Source: JAOUEA01 sp963734685 (GTDB lineage: Bacteria > Actinomycetota > UBA4738 > HRBIN12). Taken from it: a DNA stretch of 64,000 bases. Position 1 is the stretch's first letter, and each line of letters starts with the position of its first letter. Shown one piece after another: positions 24,639-32,235 of this stretch. Location of the stretch: the NCBI GenBank assembly GCA_963734685.1, contig CAVTIC010000007.1:310001-374000 (forward strand), given 5' to 3'. The notes under the pieces were generated by a model that saw nothing but the letters and a program-made list of their open reading frames with translations, was not told where the DNA came from and made no database searches. The translations under genes were made by a program, and so were the position numbers.

Positions 24639-25102
24639 CAGCCGTCCGCCCCGAAGACGTGGAGCCCCGAGTACACGAGCAGGATCGCGCCGAACGCCAT
24701 GAGCGACCAGAACAGGGCCTTCTGATGGTCCGGCACGAAGCCGCTGCCGACGAGGGACAGGCGTGTGCCGTTGAGGCCGTGCACGAGGAGGCCGAACACG
24801 AGCAGCACGTCGAGCCCGAGGAACAACGGTGTCGTCGCGATCTCGAGGAAGCCGTTCCAGGCATCTTCGCCCCCGAGGAGCATCGAGAGCACGGCCAGAT
24901 GTAGGTAGAGGTAGAAGACGAGCCCGAGACCGGTGATGCGGTTCATCGAGAACGCGAGGTGGCCCGTGCTCCGGCTGCGCACGTCGAACCATGCGACCGG
25001 TCCGGGGAGCTTCCGTGAGACCGGCCCGCCACCGCGACGGGAACGCAGGATCTCCTCGACTCCGGGGTCGCGCTCGGGTGCGGATGTCCGTGGCTCGTTC
25101 AC
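24638..25102 (-). CDS. SdhC-like haem-binding membrane anchor
   Basis: A 154-residue protein. The motif S-M-N-R-I-T-G-L-G-L-V-F near residue 52 is the conserved SdhC S-x2-R-x-T-G quinone-site motif; G-L-L-V-H-G-L-N-G-T-R-L near residue 105 has the haem-ligand His followed by N-G-x-R. Three membrane helices after a 35-residue cytoplasmic N-terminus. The GTG start overlaps the stop of the SdhB-like gene (25099-25102). Together with the SdhD-like protein it would form a cytochrome b anchor passing electrons to menaquinone or ubiquinone. Confidence 0.82.
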   Translation of the reverse strand: MNEPRTSAPERDPGVEEILRSRRGGGPVSRKLPGPVAWFDVRSRSTGHLAFSMNRITGLGLVFYLYLHLAVLSMLLGGEDAWNGFLEIATTPLFLGLDVLLVFGLLVHGLNGTRLSLVGSGFVPDHQKALFWSLMAFGAILLVYSGLHVFGADG

Positions 25103-25857
25103 GCGGGGGCCCCGCTCGAGCTCGTCGGAGCTTCGGGCACCGCACGGCCCTGCTCTCTGCGGTGGTGCCTGAGCTCCTTGCGGAGCGCCATGATCCGCTG
25201 GGCGGGGCGCACGTCGCTCGGGCATGCCTCGGTGCACTCGAACGCGGCGTGGCATCGCCACGCGCCGGCGTCCTGGTCGGCCCAGTCGAGGATCGCCGCT
25301 CGATCGGCGCCTCGTGATTCCTCCAGCAGCCGCTGCGCGTACGCGAGTGCCGCGGGGCCGATGTAGGAGTCGTCGGTCGCCGCAACCGGGCAGGCCGAAA
25401 GGCACAGGCCGCACTCGATGCAGTCCTCGTACCGTTCGTGCTCGGCGATCCCCTCAACCGTGGCCGACTCCGGCAGGTACTCGCTCTCGCGAACGATCGG
25501 ATGAGGATCGGGGTAGCGCGCCATGAACGTGGCCATGTCGACGATCACGTCGTGCAGCACCGGCAGGTTCGCGATCGGGTCCACGGTGATGGTGCCCGCG
25601 ACGTCGGAGAGCTTGGTCACGCACGCGAGCCGTTCCCTGCCGTTCACGCGCACCCCGCATGTGCCGCAGGAAGCGTGGAAGCACGAATGCCTGAGTCCCA
25701 GCGTCGGGTCTCGGTGCAGGTGGATCCAGCGGAGCGCCTCGAGCACGGTCGTGCGTTCGTCGAACGGGACTTCGTGCTCTTCCATGTGCGGTGCCTCATC
25801 GCCACGCTTGAAGCGGTGCACGCGCAGCGTCCGCGTCGCGTCGGCGTTCGTCGTCAT
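25099..25857 (-). CDS. SdhB/FrdB-like iron-sulfur subunit
   Basis: A 252-residue electron-transfer subunit. Cys59, 64, 67 and 79 form the [2Fe-2S] site (S-C-F-H-A-S-C-G-T-C-G), Cys146, 149, 152 and 156 the first cubane site (C-I-E-C-G-L-C-L-S-A-C), and Cys202, 208 and 212 (C-x5-C-x3-C) the [3Fe-4S]-type site. All three SdhB clusters are thus present. Its ATG overlaps the stop of the GlpA-type gene and its stop overlaps the SdhC-like start. In SDH the flavoprotein partner is SdhA; none is encoded here, so GlpA is the likely electron donor. Confidence 0.88.
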   Translation of the reverse strand: MTTNADATRTLRVHRFKRGDEAPHMEEHEVPFDERTTVLEALRWIHLHRDPTLGLRHSCFHASCGTCGVRVNGRERLACVTKLSDVAGTITVDPIANLPVLHDVIVDMATFMARYPDPHPIVRESEYLPESATVEGIAEHERYEDCIECGLCLSACPVAATDDSYIGPAALAYAQRLLEESRGADRAAILDWADQDAGAWRCHAAFECTEACPSDVRPAQRIMALRKELRHHRREQGRAVPEAPTSSSGAPA

Positions 25858-27032
25858 GCCGCGTACGCCGCCGTGTGTGGGAGCAGCACCGTGTCGCGCG
25901 TCGCGCACGGCACATCGATGCCGAGCTTGCGGCACACGACGTCGGCGCAGACCTCGGCCATGCCGCGCAGCGTCGTGCCCTTGCCGCCGGTGATCGTGAC
26001 GAAACCTTGCACACCGTCGTCCACAGCGTGGTCGATCGTCTTGAACGTGCGCGAGAGCTCGCGGCCCGAGTCGGCGTCGTCCCGCGAGCCGATCAACGGC
26101 CGTGCCGCCGACCACGCCGAGCGGAACTCGGCCTCGCGCACCGCGGGCACGAGCAGGGAGCCTTCCTCCACCATGCGTTGCACGTGGTCGGCCGGCACAC
26201 CGAGGTCGTCGGGGTCCTCGACCACCCACGAGCTGGTGCCGACGACCGAGAGGGCGCGCTGGGGCACCACGATGTCGCCGTCGCCCGAGGCGTGGAGGCG
26301 ATTGATCACCATGTTGCAGAGACGACCGCGCACCGCCAGCATCACGCCGGGGGAGGGGCGGATGGGTACGTCCACCCCGGCCATGCGCGCGACCTGTTCC
26401 GACCAGGGGCCCGTCGCGTTCACCACGAGGTCGGCCCCGATCCGTGTCTCCCGCCCGGTCACGAGATCGCGGACGCGCGCGCCCGAGACGATTCCGCCGG
26501 CGAGGTCGAGGTCGATCACGTCGACCCAGTTCAGCAGGTCTGCGCCGCTGGCCTTCGCCGTGGCGAAGAAGCGCAGCGGCATGCGCATCGCGTCCATCGT
26601 GGCGTCGGGCACGCGCACCGCGACCTTCAGTGCGGGGTTCAAGAGGGGCTCCAGGCGCAGCGCCTCGTCGGGCTGCAGCACCTGCGTGGGGATGCCGGTC
26701 CGTTCGCAGCCCTCGAGGAACGAAGGCAGGTACGCCATGTCCTCGTCGGTCACCCCCACGAACAGGCCGTCGTTCTCCTCGAACGAGCCCGGCGCGATGC
26801 GGCGGAGCAGCATGTTCTCCTCGATGCACTCGACCGCCGATTCCTCGTCGTTCACGGCGTAGCGCGCACCGCTGTGCAGCAAGCCGTGGTGACGCCCGGT
26901 CGTGCCCGAGGTGAACTCGCCGCGTTCGACGAGCGTGACGCGCACTCCACGCAGGGCGAGATCGTGGGCGAGGGCGCCGCCGGTGCCGCCGCCGCCCACG
27001 ATCAGGACGTGTGGCGCCGAGCCTCCGGTCAT
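25854..27032 (-). CDS. glpA: GlpA-type FAD-dependent glycerol-3-phosphate dehydrogenase
   Basis: A 392-residue DAO-fold flavoprotein. I-V-G-G-G-G-T-G-G-A-L-A near residue 11 is the FAD loop; T-T-G-R-H-H-G-L-L-H-S-G-A-R-Y-A-V near residues 43-59 is the GlpA hallmark around the substrate/FAD site; N-A-T-G-P-W-S and T-I-T-G-G-K-G-T-T close the fold. It oxidises glycerol 3-phosphate to dihydroxyacetone phosphate. It is shorter than E. coli GlpA (542) because the C-terminal iron-sulfur domain is missing; the SdhB-like protein may supply that role. Overlaps upstream (FAEGQ protein) and downstream (SdhB-like) genes by start-stop codons. Confidence 0.85.
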   Translation of the reverse strand: MTGGSAPHVLIVGGGGTGGALAHDLALRGVRVTLVERGEFTSGTTGRHHGLLHSGARYAVNDEESAVECIEENMLLRRIAPGSFEENDGLFVGVTDEDMAYLPSFLEGCERTGIPTQVLQPDEALRLEPLLNPALKVAVRVPDATMDAMRMPLRFFATAKASGADLLNWVDVIDLDLAGGIVSGARVRDLVTGRETRIGADLVVNATGPWSEQVARMAGVDVPIRPSPGVMLAVRGRLCNMVINRLHASGDGDIVVPQRALSVVGTSSWVVEDPDDLGVPADHVQRMVEEGSLLVPAVREAEFRSAWSAARPLIGSRDDADSGRELSRTFKTIDHAVDDGVQGFVTITGGKGTTLRGMAEVCADVVCRKLGIDVPCATRDTVLLPHTAAYAA

Positions 27033-27310
27033 CGACGAATCATCGCACGCGGTCCCGGCTCGGGTTCAGTCTTCGTCCTCCTCCTCGCCTCCTGCCCGCG
27101 GGCGAAATCGCCGCGTCGCGGCGTGACGGGCTGTTCGTCCTCGTCGGCCTGCCCTTCGGCGAACGTGCCCTTCGGCACCTCGTCGGGCTCGTTGTGGTCT
27201 TGCTCCTGGCCCTCGGCAAAGTCGCCGTGGGTGTCTTCGTCCGGGTCGTGATCGGCTTGTCCCTCGGCGAACGACCCCTCGTGCTCGTCGTGCTCGCGGT
27301 CTTCGGTCAT
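27029..27310 (-). CDS. small acidic protein with four FAEGQ repeats
   Basis: A 93-residue, strongly charged, presumably disordered protein. Four short repeats stand out: G-S-F-A-E-G-Q at 12-18, G-D-F-A-E-G-Q at 29-35, G-T-F-A-E-G-Q at 48-54 and G-D-F-A-R-G-Q at 67-73, spaced 17-19 residues and separated by Asp/Glu/His-rich linkers. The C-terminus is arginine-rich. No signal peptide or membrane segment. The ribosome site GAGAGGAGGC before the ATG and the stop overlapping the glpA ATG make it a real, coupled gene. I have a loose memory of similar repeat proteins in actinobacterial genomes but know of no function. Confidence 0.75.
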   Translation of the reverse strand: MTEDREHDEHEGSFAEGQADHDPDEDTHGDFAEGQEQDHNEPDEVPKGTFAEGQADEDEQPVTPRRGDFARGQEARRRTKTEPEPGPRAMIRR

Positions 27311-27350
27311 GGCGCCTCCTCTCGATCACGCTCGTCGCCTCCAGCGGCGT

Positions 27351-28847
27351 TCACTCGACCCAGTCGAACGTGCGGGTCACCGCCTTCTTCCAGTCGGCGT
27401 ACTCGGACGCGACCTTGTCCTCGGACATCTGCGGCGTCCACTCCTTGTCCTTCCCCCAGTTCTGGCGCAGGTCGTCGGTGGAGCTCCAGAAACCGACGGC
27501 GAGCCCCGCCGCGTAGGCGGCGCCGAGCGCGGTCGTCTCAGCGACCTTCGGCCGGATCACCGGCACCCGCAAGCAGTCGGCCTGGAACTGCATCAGCAGG
27601 TCGTTGTAGACCATGCCGCCGTCGACCTTCAGCTCCTTGAGGGTGACGCCAGAGTCGGCCTCCATCGCGTCGAGCACCTCGCGGGTCTGCCAGGCCGTGG
27701 CCTCCAGGGTCGCCCGCGCCACGTGCCCCTTGTTCACGTAGCGCGTGAGGCCGACGATCACACCGCGTGCGTCGCCTCGCCAGTACGGAGCGAACAGGCC
27801 CGAGAACGCCGGCACGAAGTAGATGCCCCCGTTGTCCTCCACCGTCGCCGCCAGCTCCTCCACCTCCTCCGACGTGCTGATCAGGCCCAGGTTGTCGCGG
27901 AGCCACTGCACGAGCGCGCCGGTGATGGCGATGGCGCCTTCCAGGCAGTACACGGCCGGCGCGTCGCCGAGCTTCCAGCCGACCGTCGTCAGCAGCCCGC
28001 TCTTGGATTGGACGATGTCGGTGCCGGTGTTGAGCAGCATGAAGTTGCCGGTGCCGTAGGTGTTCTTCGCATCGCCCACGTCGTAGGCGGCCTGCCCGAA
28101 CGTCGCGGCCTGCTGATCGCCGAGGTCACCGGCCACCGGGATGCCGGCGAGCGTCCCCTTCGCCTCGGCGTAGACGGCCGACGAGGGCTCGATCGAGGGG
28201 AGCATCGAGCGCGGGACGCCGATCGCCGAGAGCAGGTCGTCGTCCCAGTCGAGCGTCTCGAGGTTCATCAGCATCGTGCGGCTCGCGTTGGTGACGTCGG
28301 TCACGTGCCGCCCGCCATCGATGCCGCCCGTCAGGTTCCAGATGCACCACGTGTCCATGTTGCCGAACATCAGGTCTCCGGCCTCGGCCCGCGCCCGAAC
28401 CCCTTCGACGTTGTCGAGGATCCATCGGACCTTCGTGCCCGAGAAATACGTGGCGAGCGGAAGGCCGGTCCTCTCGCGGAACCGGTCCTGGCCGCCGTCG
28501 GCAGCCAGCTCGTCCACGAGGCCCTGCTGACGGGTGTCCTGCCAGACGAGCGCGTTGTGCACCGGCTCGCCGGTCGCACGATCCCAGACGAGCGCGGTCT
28601 CGCGTTGGTTCGTGATGCCCACGGCGGCGAGGTCGCTCGCGGCGATCCCCGACTTCTGGAGGGCGCCGTCGATCACCTGGGTTGCTCGGGTCCAGACCTC
28701 GTTGGCATCGTGCTCGACCCACCCCGGCTTCGGGAAGATCTGCTCGTGCTCCTTCTGGTCGATGCCGACCACCTGACCGCCGTGGTCGAAGATCATGAAG
28801 CGTGTGCTGGTCGTGCCCTGGTCGAGAGCACCGACGTAGTCAGCCAT
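27351..28847 (-). CDS. glpK: glycerol kinase
   Basis: A 498-residue FGGY-family kinase making glycerol 3-phosphate from glycerol and ATP in the cytoplasm. Seen: A-L-D-Q-G-T-T-S-T-R-F at the start (phosphate-binding), N-Q-R-E-T near residue 80 (glycerol-binding Arg/Glu), G-T-K-V-R-W-I-L-D-N, Y-G-T-G-N-F-M-L-L-N-T-G, and the FGGY signature region G-A-L-V-Q-W-L-R-D-N-L plus D-G-G-M-V-Y-N-D-L-L-M-Q. GGAGGAGG precedes the ATG. It follows dhaL by 17 nt and precedes the FAEGQ gene by 40 nt on the same strand, within the glycerol operon. Confidence 0.95.
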   Translation of the reverse strand: MADYVGALDQGTTSTRFMIFDHGGQVVGIDQKEHEQIFPKPGWVEHDANEVWTRATQVIDGALQKSGIAASDLAAVGITNQRETALVWDRATGEPVHNALVWQDTRQQGLVDELAADGGQDRFRERTGLPLATYFSGTKVRWILDNVEGVRARAEAGDLMFGNMDTWCIWNLTGGIDGGRHVTDVTNASRTMLMNLETLDWDDDLLSAIGVPRSMLPSIEPSSAVYAEAKGTLAGIPVAGDLGDQQAATFGQAAYDVGDAKNTYGTGNFMLLNTGTDIVQSKSGLLTTVGWKLGDAPAVYCLEGAIAITGALVQWLRDNLGLISTSEEVEELAATVEDNGGIYFVPAFSGLFAPYWRGDARGVIVGLTRYVNKGHVARATLEATAWQTREVLDAMEADSGVTLKELKVDGGMVYNDLLMQFQADCLRVPVIRPKVAETTALGAAYAAGLAVGFWSSTDDLRQNWGKDKEWTPQMSEDKVASEYADWKKAVTRTFDWVE

Positions 28848-28864
28848 CTGGGCCTCCTCCGATG

Positions 28865-29516
28865 TCAGGCGTCGCCGACCCAAGTGTCGGCGACGGTACG
28901 CAACAACAGGTAGCTCGAGGTCGCGCCGGGGTCTTGATGCCCGGCGCTGCGTTCTCCGAGGTAGCTTGCTCGGCCCTTCCGAGCCACGAGCGGGATCGTG
29001 GCCGTCATCCCTTCCTCAGCGGCGTCGGCCGAGCGACGGAGCGCCGCGGGCAGCTCCGCTCCGTCTGCGACCGCGGCGGCGAACGCGTCACGGCCGGGGA
29101 TCAGCGCGTCGACCATCGTCTTGTCACCGGGCTCCGCCTTGCCCCGTGCCTGCACGCCCGAGACCGCGGCGGCGAGCGCAGCCGACCAATCGTCGGGCGT
29201 GATCTCGCTCTTGCCGGCCGTGGCGACGCCCAGCTGCAGGAACAACGTGCCGTACAGGGGCCCACCGGCCCCGCCCACCGTCGAGACGAGGGTCATGCCG
29301 ACGGTCTTGAAGAGGGCGCCGATGTCGCCGGGTGGCGCCGAATCCAGCTTTGGCGAGCACCGCCTGGAATCCACGGTCCATGTTGATGCCGTGGTCGGCG
29401 TCGCCGATCGCGGAGTCCAGCTCGGTGAGGTATGCCTTGTTCTCCGCGATCGTGGCAGCGTACGTCTTCAGCCACACGACCACATCGTCGTAGGGGACAC
29501 CCATGCCCTCGCTCAT
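28865..29516 (-). pseudogene. dhaL: dihydroxyacetone kinase subunit DhaL, frameshifted
   Basis: DhaL is the ADP-holding subunit that passes phosphate from DhaM to dihydroxyacetone on DhaK. The N-terminal part (A-I-G-D-A-D-H-G-I-N-M-D-R-G-F, Mg-ADP site) is in one frame and the rest (G-D-I-G-A-L-F-K-T-V-G-M, then G-G-A-G-G-P-L-Y-G and S-A-G-H-Q-D-P-G-A-T) in another. Removing one T from the run at 29349-29351 restores a continuous family-like reading through A-K-L-D-S-A-P-P-G-D. Start uncertain among 29528, 29516 and 29504. An intact paralogue is at 31546. Either a consensus error or a recent inactivation. Confidence 0.8.
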
Positions 29517-29540
29517 GCCGGCGTACACCCTCCCGTTCCG

Positions 29541-29557
29541 CCGCCCGCCATGGGCGG
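29541..29557. repeat. hairpin between dhaK and dhaL
   Basis: CCGCCC at 29541-29546 pairs with GGGCGG at 29552-29557 across a 5-nt loop. It lies in the 46-nt gap after dhaK and could attenuate or stabilise the operon mRNA. There is no T-run, so it is not a classical terminator. Confidence 0.3.
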
Positions 29558-29562
29558 GGGGT

Positions 29563-30564
29563 TCAGACCCCCCACCGCAGGCCGGCCGTCTTCACCGGAG
29601 CGTCCCACAGCTGCGTGAAGTCGTCGTTCAGCTTCAGCAGCGTGATCGAGCATCCGGCCATCTCGAGCGAGGTGATGTACGAGCCGATCAGGTTCCGCGA
29701 GATCGTGATGCCCCGACCCGACAGGAACTTGTTGAGCTCGTTGAAGACGATGTACAGCTCGATCATCGGCGTGCCGCCCATGCCGTTCACGAACGCCAGC
29801 ACCTGGTCGCCCGAGCTGAACGGAAGGTCGCCGACGATCGCGGTCGCCATCATGTCGACGATCTCCGAGGCTTGCTTCATCTTCATGCGCTCGCGCCCGG
29901 GCTCGCCGTGGATGCCCACGCCCATCTCGATCTCGTCGTCGCCGAGCTCGAAGGTGGGTGTGCCCGCCGCCGGCACGGTGCACGACGTGAGCGCCATGCC
30001 CATCGAACGGCCGTTGGCGTTCACCTCGCGGCAGATGTCGGCGACCTCCTTCAGGGGCCGCTTCTGTTCGGCGGCCGCGCCGGCGATCTTCTCCATCAGC
30101 ACGGTCGTGCCGACGCCGCGGCGACCCGCCGTGTACAGCGAGTCCTGCACGGCCACGTCGTCGTCGACGACGACCGACTCGACGTCGATGCCCTCGGCGC
30201 GGCAGAGCTCCGCCGCCATCTCGAAGTTCATGACGTCACCGGTGTAGTTCTTCACGATGTGCACCACGCCGGCGCCGCCGTCGACGGCCTTCGTGGCCGC
30301 TTCCATCTGGTCGGGGGTGGGAGAGGTGAAGACCTCGCCGGGGCAAGCCGCGTCGAGCATGCCGGCGCCGACGAACCCGCCGTGCATCGGCTCGTGTCCG
30401 GACCCTCCACCCGAGATCAGGGCCACCTTGCCCCGCACGGGGGCGTCGGCCCGGGTGATGGAGTACGGATCGTAGGAGACCTTGACGAGGTCAGGGTGCG
30501 CCGCCTCGATGCCCTGGAGCTCCTCCCGGACGACGTTCGCCGGGTCGTTGATCAGCTTCTTCAT
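29563..30564 (-). CDS. dhaK: dihydroxyacetone kinase subunit DhaK
   Basis: A 333-residue subunit that binds dihydroxyacetone covalently through a histidine. I-S-G-G-G-S-G-H-E-P-M-H near residue 50 is the substrate-pocket motif and G-V-G-I-H-G-E-P-G near residue 216 carries the catalytic His that forms the hemiaminal. Length equals PTS-type DhaK (about 356) rather than the fused ATP-dependent kinase (over 550), consistent with dhaL and dhaM being separate genes nearby. It follows glpF by 64 nt and precedes the broken dhaL by 46 nt on the same strand. Confidence 0.93.
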   Translation of the reverse strand: MKKLINDPANVVREELQGIEAAHPDLVKVSYDPYSITRADAPVRGKVALISGGGSGHEPMHGGFVGAGMLDAACPGEVFTSPTPDQMEAATKAVDGGAGVVHIVKNYTGDVMNFEMAAELCRAEGIDVESVVVDDDVAVQDSLYTAGRRGVGTTVLMEKIAGAAAEQKRPLKEVADICREVNANGRSMGMALTSCTVPAAGTPTFELGDDEIEMGVGIHGEPGRERMKMKQASEIVDMMATAIVGDLPFSSGDQVLAFVNGMGGTPMIELYIVFNELNKFLSGRGITISRNLIGSYITSLEMAGCSITLLKLNDDFTQLWDAPVKTAGLRWGV

Positions 30565-30628
30565 GCGTACCTCGCTTCCCGTCTGGAGGGGCGGCGGGAG
30601 GGCTCACGGGACCCTCCCGCCGACGTCG

Positions 30629-31363
30629 CTAGAGCTCGAAGATCGCCTTCGCCGCGAGCGCCCCGAGCACTCCGCCGATGACCGGCCCGACGACCGGGAT
30701 CCACGAGTAGGCCCAGTCGGAGCTGCCCTTGCCGGCGATCGGCAGGATCGCGTGCATGATGCGCGGCCCGAGGTCGCGGGCCGGGTTGATCGCGTACCCG
30801 GTCGGTCCGCCGAGCGACAGGCCGATGACGAGCACCAGCAGGCCGACGGGCAGAGCGCCGGTCGCGAGCCATCCGCCGGCGGCGACGTCTTCGCCGAAGG
30901 CCTGCGGCACGATCGCGAGGATCCCGAAGACCAGCATGAATGTGCCGACGATCTCGGTGATCAGGTTCGCAGCCGTGTTGCGGATCGCGGGCCCGGTCGA
31001 GAAGACCGCGAGCTTGAGGCCCGCGTCGTCGGTGTCGGCCCAGTGCACGAGGTATGAGAGGTACACCAGCAAGGCACCGATCGCCGCGCCGAGGAACTGA
31101 CCTGCGATCAGCGTCGGCACGTCGCTCCACTCGACCAGGTCGATCGAGGCAAGGCCGATCGTGACGGCGGGGTTCAGGTGCGCGACGCCGCCGCTCACCG
31201 CGACGCTCGCCAGCACCCCCATGAAGACCGCCATGCCCCACGCCCAGGTGATGACGATCCACCCGCCGTTCTGCGCCTTGGACTTGTTCAGAAGCACCCC
31301 GGCGACGACCCCGTCGCCGAGCAAGATCAGCACCGCGGTGCCGACCACCTCTCCTTGGAACAT
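30629..31363 (-). CDS. glpF: glycerol uptake facilitator (aquaglyceroporin)
   Basis: A 244-residue six-helix MIP channel. The first half-helix motif H-L-N-P-A-V-T-I-G (near residue 68) and the second A-I-N-P-A-R-D-L-G-P-R (near residue 196) are intact NPA boxes; the Asp after the second NPA-R is the aquaglyceroporin marker, so glycerol rather than water is the expected substrate. The ATG at 31363 has GGAGGGGG 11 nt upstream; the longer frame to 31531 crosses the promoter region and is rejected. First gene of the minus-strand glycerol operon. Confidence 0.92.
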   Translation of the reverse strand: MFQGEVVGTAVLILLGDGVVAGVLLNKSKAQNGGWIVITWAWGMAVFMGVLASVAVSGGVAHLNPAVTIGLASIDLVEWSDVPTLIAGQFLGAAIGALLVYLSYLVHWADTDDAGLKLAVFSTGPAIRNTAANLITEIVGTFMLVFGILAIVPQAFGEDVAAGGWLATGALPVGLLVLVIGLSLGGPTGYAINPARDLGPRIMHAILPIAGKGSSDWAYSWIPVVGPVIGGVLGALAAKAIFEL

Positions 31364-31423
31364 CTGAGCGACCACCCCCTCCGTACCGGGTCCCACCGTC
31401 GGGACCGTGTCGAGGTGAGCCAA

Positions 31424-31446
31424 CTCCGTTCGTAATGAGATGTCAA
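31424..31446 (-). promoter_or_regulatory. candidate glpF promoter (-35 TTGACA)
   Basis: On the minus strand TTGACA (31446 to 31441) is followed by a 17-nt spacer and TTGGCT, a weak -10. Start of transcription would fall about 50 nt before the glpF ATG. One GTTCG half-site (reading CGAAC on this strand) lies in the spacer and one just upstream of the -35, well placed for repression. Confidence 0.35.
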
Positions 31447-31545
31447 TAGTTCGAAAACATCGCATCTCTCTCGACATGACACAACAACGTTCGGTATCGT
31501 CGAACATGCCGTGCACGAGATTTGACACCACTAGGGGGCGGTTCG
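31428..31545. promoter_or_regulatory. divergent glycerol-island control region with GTTCG half-sites
   Basis: Between glpF and dhaL there are four GTTCG (31428-31432, 31449-31453, 31489-31493, 31541-31545) and one CGAAC (31501-31505), the latter forming GTTCG-N7-CGAAC at 31489-31505. A second inverted repeat, GAGATG (31437-31442) with CATCTC (31463-31468), brackets one half-site. Five occurrences in about 120 nt is far above chance. GTTCG half-sites also appear in E. coli GlpR operators, but the regulator encoded here is IclR-type. Likely operators for that IclR protein. Confidence 0.5.
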
Positions 31546-32235
31546 ATGGTGACGGCGTTGACAGAGCGACCTGATCACGGGCCCGGGAGGATGTTCGACG
31601 TGTACGACGACACCACGATCCGCCGGTGGGTGCGTGGGTGCGCCGACGAGGTCGCGGCGAACCGAGACTTCCTCACGCAGCTCGACGCGGCGATCGGTGA
31701 CGCCGACCACGGCATCAACATGGACCGCGGCTTCTCGGCGGCCGTCACCGACCTCGATGCCACCACCGATCTGCCCGCCGGCGAGCTCTTGATCCGGGTC
31801 GGCGGAACGTTGATCTACCGCGTGGGCGGGGCGGCCGGGCCGCTGTTCGGCACCTGCCTGCGCCGGGCGGGTGAGTCGTTCGGCGACGCCGGCGAGTTCG
31901 ATGCCGAGGACCTATTGAAGGCATTGCGAGCCGGCCTGGACGGCATCCAGGGGCTGGGGGCGGCAGAGGAGGGCGACAAGACGATCGTCGACGCGTATGC
32001 GCCGGCCCTCGCAGCCTTCGAACGGGAGCTGCGGGCGGGAGGTGACGGAGCGTCGGCCTCGCGCAAGGCGGCCGATGCAGCCCGCGATGGGGTTCGCGCC
32101 ACCGTGCCGATGCAGGCGCGGAAGGGGCGGGCGTCGTACCTCGGGCCGCGCAGCGTGGGGCATCAGGATCCGGGGGCCACCTCGACCGCGTACCTGTTCG
32201 GGGCGCTCGCGCGATCGCTGGACGGTGATCGTTGA
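31546..32235 (+). CDS. dhaL: dihydroxyacetone kinase subunit DhaL (intact copy)
   Basis: A 229-residue intact DhaL. A-I-G-D-A-D-H-G-I-N-M-D-R-G-F (Mg-ADP Asp and His ligands), V-G-G-A-A-G-P-L-F-G, G-D-K-T-I-V-D-A, R-K-G-R-A-S-Y-L-G and G-H-Q-D-P-G-A-T are all present in one frame. The ATG at 31546 has AGGGGG seven nt upstream; residues 1-22 are poorly conserved, so a start at 31591 is possible. Transcribed away from the glycerol operon and overlapping the IclR gene (TTG start inside its stop). It could replace the broken copy at 28865 in the DhaKLM complex. Confidence 0.9.
   Translation: MVTALTERPDHGPGRMFDVYDDTTIRRWVRGCADEVAANRDFLTQLDAAIGDADHGINMDRGFSAAVTDLDATTDLPAGELLIRVGGTLIYRVGGAAGPLFGTCLRRAGESFGDAGEFDAEDLLKALRAGLDGIQGLGAAEEGDKTIVDAYAPALAAFERELRAGGDGASASRKAADAARDGVRATVPMQARKGRASYLGPRSVGHQDPGATSTAYLFGALARSLDGDR

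Noticed and set aside
24253..24864. Long N-terminal extension of the DhaM frame up to 24864
   Set aside because: The extension is arginine/serine-rich noise covering the SdhD- and SdhC-like genes in another frame; the EIIA domain starts right at GTG 24252.
31489..31505. Exact E. coli GlpR operator
   Set aside because: The half-site matches but the spacer is 7 instead of 4 and the regulator present is IclR, not DeoR-type GlpR.
31522..31563. TTGACA at 31522-31527 and 31558-31563 as promoters for dhaL
   Set aside because: Neither has a TANNNT -10 at 16-18 nt; the second lies inside the coding region. Only the minus-strand TTGACA for glpF is kept, and with low confidence.
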